A DNA stretch of 8,136 nt from contig PXTR01000031.1 in NCBI GenBank assembly GCA_003023245.1, forward strand, positions 1 through 8,136, given 5' to 3'. The notes under the pieces are model-generated. The model made no database searches. It saw only the letters and a program-made list of their open reading frames with translations, and was not told the DNA's origin. This document shows positions 5,904 through 8,136 of the stretch, piece after piece. The position numbers and the translations under genes were made by a program. Source of the DNA: Bacteroidetes bacterium QS_8_68_15. GTDB lineage: Bacteria; Bacteroidota; Rhodothermia; Rhodothermales; Salinibacteraceae. The stretch's first letter is position 1. Every line of letters begins with the position of its first letter.

Positions 5904-8136
5904 CGCCAGCGCGTCGGCGAGGACCTGGGCGGGGTGGAGCGCCTCGCGCCCCGTCGTGTCGGCGATCTGGGAACGGCACGAAAAGCCCGGCGCGGCGACG
6001 ACGGTGTCTTGCGGGGCGTCGCGCACGGCGGGGGCCAGCTTCAGCTCGGCCATGTCTTTCGAGATGTCGACGTGCTCAGCTTCGTAGCCGAAGGCACCGG
6101 CCATGCCGCAGCAACTGGCCTCGACCGCCTCGACGCGGTGCCCCGGCGCGAGGCCGAGCGCTTTTTTCGCCGGGGCCGCGCCTTCGAGCGATTTCTGGTG
6201 GCAGTGCCCGTGCAGGAGTACGTCGCGGTCCGCGTCGCTGCCCCAGACGCCGTCGTCCGACGGCAGCTCGTCCGCGCCGGCGCGGCGGCTCAGCAGGCCC
6301 TCGAAGGAGACGACCGCCTCGGCGACGGCGTCGGCGTGCGGATCGCCCGGCAGGAGCGACAGCAGGTCGTCGGTGAGGGCAGAGGTGCAGCTCGGCTCCA
6401 GCCCGACGATGGGTACGCCCTCGCGCGCGAGGGGAAGGAGCGCCTCGACGGTGTCCAGCGCCTGCTCCTGCGCCGCGCTGATGCGCCCCTTCGACAGCAG
6501 CGTGCGTCCGCAGCAGACGATTTGCTCCGGCAGCACCGGCTGCATGCCCAGCGCCGAGAGGACCCGTGTGGCTGCTTTTCCGACTTCGGGCTGGTTGAAG
6601 TTGGTGAACGTATCCGGGAAAATGGCGACGCGGTCTGATTCGGAGGCGGTAGAGGCACGGTGCGTCGTGCTCCTACGGTTATTTTCCGCGAACCACTGAC
6701 GGAAGGTCTCGCGCGCGAACGGGGGCAGCTTGCGTTCGCGGTCGATGCCGAGGGTTTTTTCCATGCCCCAGCGTACCGGCGAGAAGCGGTTCACGGCGTT
6801 GACGGCGCCGGCCAGGGGGGTGCCGGCGAACAGTCGGCTCAGGGTGGGCAGGCTCGAAAACAGACGGTCGCGCAGCGGCAGGCCCTCCTCCTCGTGCACC
6901 GTCGCCAGCCACTCCTTTTTGAGCTTGCCCATGTCCACGTTCGAGGGGCACTCCGTCTTGCACGCCTTGCACTGAATGCACAGGTCCATCACGTCCTTCA
7001 TGCGCTCCGAGGTCATCTCGCCGTCGGGCAGCTGGCCGCTGAGGGCCATGCGCAGGGCGTTGGCGCGGCCGCGGGTGGAGTGCTCCTCCTCGTGGGTCGC
7101 CATGTAGCTGGGGCACATCGTGCCGCTCTGGGTCTTGCGACAGGCCCCGTTGCCGTTGCACAGCTCCACCGCGCCGGCGAAGCCGCCGTCCTCGGAGAAG
7201 TCCATCTCAGTGCGAAAAGGGCGCGTCTCGTAGCTCGGTCCCATGCGCAGGTCGCGGTCCATCGGCGGCGTGTCGACGACGACGCCGGGGTTGAGGCGGC
7301 CTTCGGGATCGAAAATCTGCTTCAGCTGCCGGTTGAGTTCGTAGAGCTCCGGCCCCAGCAGCTCTTCGTTGAGCCAGCCGCGCGCCCGCCCATCGCCGTG
7401 CTCGGAGGAGACGGCCCCGCCGTGCCGCCGAACGGCCTCCATCGAGCCGCGCGCAATCTGTTTCATCTTCTCGACTTCCTCGGCGTCCTTCGTGTTGATG
7501 AAGGGGCGCACGTGCAGGCACCCCCCGGAGGCGTGCGCATAGAAAACGGCTTCCGTGCCGGTCTCGTCGAGCAGCGTCGAGAGTTCGTCGATGTAGCCGG
7601 GGAGCTCGGCGACCGGGACGCTGGCGTCCTCGATGAAGCCCCACGGCTTGTAGTCGCTTTTGATGTTTTTGACCAGGCCCAGTCCTTCCTTGCGGATTTT
7701 CCACACGTCTTCGATGTCGTCGGGGTTGGTGCGGCGCACGACGGCGTAGCCGTCCTCGCTTTGCTGAACGGCGTCTTCGAGCGCATCCAGCCGCTCGCTA
7801 AGCGCGCCGGGGTCGTCCGTGGAGGAAGAGGCGCTGTACTCGGTGATGAGCAGGCCGCCGGGGTCGCCGCCGCCGGAGGGGGGGTCTTCGACGAAGGTCA
7901 GCTTGTCGGCGAAGCCGGGGGCGGCGCGGCAGCGCTCGAGGATGACGCCGTCGAAGAGTTCGACGGCCGAGGGCTTCGTTTCCAGAATGCGCTCGACGGC
8001 CCGCAGCGCGCCCTGCCGCGTCTCGAAGTGGGCCAGCCCGAGGGCCGTGCGCTCCGGCCGCTCCACGAGGCGCACCTCGATTTCGGTGAACGTCATCAGC
8101 GTGCCCTCGCTGCCGCAGACGATCTTGGCGAGGTTG
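5898..8136 (-). CDS. FAD-linked oxidase / Fe-S fusion enzyme (GlcD-GlcF or D-lactate dehydrogenase-like), C-terminal part
   Basis: 745 residues are visible from the right edge (first whole codon 8135-8133) to the stop at 5900-5898; the start and most of the N-terminal FAD-binding PCMH domain lie outside. The visible part begins with the end of that domain (IVCGSEGTLMTFTEIEVR). A methionine at 8096 is internal, not the start. The FAD-linked oxidase C-terminal domain follows, with a GGCLHVRP His motif near 7520, SSEHGDGRARG near 7400 and GRLNPG near 7295. Then come two cluster-binding motifs: CNGNGACRK...MCPSY (about 7110-7160) and CIQCKACKTECP (about 6945-6981), the latter a textbook 4Fe-4S motif. 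Two GlcF/HdrB-type CCG domains end the protein (VCCGRT near 6510, GHCHQKS near 6200, SCCGMAGAFGYE near 6095). It likely oxidises a 2-hydroxyacid such as D-lactate or glycolate and passes electrons to the respiratory chain; the exact substrate is unresolved. Full members are about 950-1000 residues. Confidence 0.92.
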   Translation of the reverse strand, partial: NLAKIVCGSEGTLMTFTEIEVRLVERPERTALGLAHFETRQGALRAVERILETKPSAVELFDGVILERCRAAPGFADKLTFVEDPPSGGGDPGGLLITEYSASSSTDDPGALSERLDALEDAVQQSEDGYAVVRRTNPDDIEDVWKIRKEGLGLVKNIKSDYKPWGFIEDASVPVAELPGYIDELSTLLDETGTEAVFYAHASGGCLHVRPFINTKDAEEVEKMKQIARGSMEAVRRHGGAVSSEHGDGRARGWLNEELLGPELYELNRQLKQIFDPEGRLNPGVVVDTPPMDRDLRMGPSYETRPFRTEMDFSEDGGFAGAVELCNGNGACRKTQSGTMCPSYMATHEEEHSTRGRANALRMALSGQLPDGEMTSERMKDVMDLCIQCKACKTECPSNVDMGKLKKEWLATVHEEEGLPLRDRLFSSLPTLSRLFAGTPLAGAVNAVNRFSPVRWGMEKTLGIDRERKLPPFARETFRQWFAENNRRSTTHRASTASESDRVAIFPDTFTNFNQPEVGKAATRVLSALGMQPVLPEQIVCCGRTLLSKGRISAAQEQALDTVEALLPLAREGVPIVGLEPSCTSALTDDLLSLLPGDPHADAVAEAVVSFEGLLSRRAGADELPSDDGVWGSDADRDVLLHGHCHQKSLEGAAPAKKALGLAPGHRVEAVEASCCGMAGAFGYEAEHVDISKDMAELKLAPAVRDAPQDTVVAAPGFSCRSQIADTTGREALHPAQVLADALAA
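6649..6676. repeat. Palindromic repeat inside the oxidase coding sequence
   Basis: GTAGAGGCACG (6649-6659) and CGTGCTCCTAC (6666-6676) form a hairpin with nine Watson-Crick pairs, one G-T wobble and one mismatch around a 6-nt loop. It encodes, on the minus strand, the low-complexity linker RRSTTHRAST between the Fe-S region and the first CCG domain, a place where family members have little conserved sequence. The left arm plus one base recurs at 4721-4732. It resembles a REP-like or MITE-like element tolerated in a linker. Confidence 0.4.

Noticed and set aside
5853..6638. Plus-strand open frame of 261 codons opposite the oxidase
   Set aside because: It begins in the convergent repeat and is antisense to the CCG domains of the oxidase; it has no domain of its own.
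1..8136. CRISPR array, tRNA or rRNA gene, insertion sequence or transposase
   Set aside because: No regularly spaced identical repeats, cloverleaf sequence, rRNA core motifs or transposase-like proteins were seen on either strand.

Overview
The window is very GC-rich and reads as a chromosomal segment of a high-GC Bacteroidota-lineage bacterium. The Rhodothermota (Salinibacter/Rhodothermus-like) group is my best guess. Three things point there: a TonB-dependent receptor with an N-terminal carboxypeptidase-regulatory-like domain, a Bacteroidetes-type promoter (TTTG, 21 nt, TAnnTTTT) in front of it, and starts without clear Shine-Dalgarno sequences. The taxonomy is inference.

Layout, left to right. 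(1) Positions 774 to 1, minus strand: the N-terminal 258 residues of a secreted protein that runs off the left edge. It has a clear signal peptide and a stretch resembling a subtilase core with degraded catalytic signatures. (2) 775-1150: a divergent intergenic region of about 375 bp with several inverted repeats, including a 51-nt compound hairpin. (3) 1151-1879, plus strand: a polytopic membrane protein of the PAP2 (phosphatidic acid phosphatase type 2) superfamily with partly degenerate catalytic motifs. (4) 1880-2134: short direct repeats, a promoter and a leader. (5) 2135-4630, plus strand: a complete outer-membrane TonB-dependent receptor. (6) 4631-4796: a spacer with a stem-loop and a perfect 14-bp palindrome. 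(7) 4797-5849, plus strand: a lipoprotein of the endonuclease/exonuclease/phosphatase (EEP) family with all core motifs intact. (8) 5850-5897: a short convergent spacer of CGTGA-type repeats that can fold into a hairpin overlapping both stop codons. (9) 8135 to 5898, minus strand: a large FAD-linked oxidase/Fe-S (GlcD-GlcF or D-lactate-dehydrogenase-like) fusion enzyme running off the right edge.

How the genes may fit together: the receptor and EEP lipoprotein lie in the same direction 166 bp apart and would both sit at the cell envelope. A surface phosphodiesterase or nuclease supplying a TonB-dependent importer is a plausible but unproven reading, and the PAP2-like protein could add membrane phosphate-ester chemistry. 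The FAD/Fe-S oxidase belongs to central 2-hydroxyacid (e.g. D-lactate) oxidation and looks functionally separate.

I see no convincing new defence or mobile system, CRISPR array, tRNA or rRNA here. The most unusual signals are small ones: the palindromic repeat inside the coding sequence of the oxidase, the convergent CGTGA repeat, the structured divergent intergenic region, and the possibly inactive subtilase-like protein.
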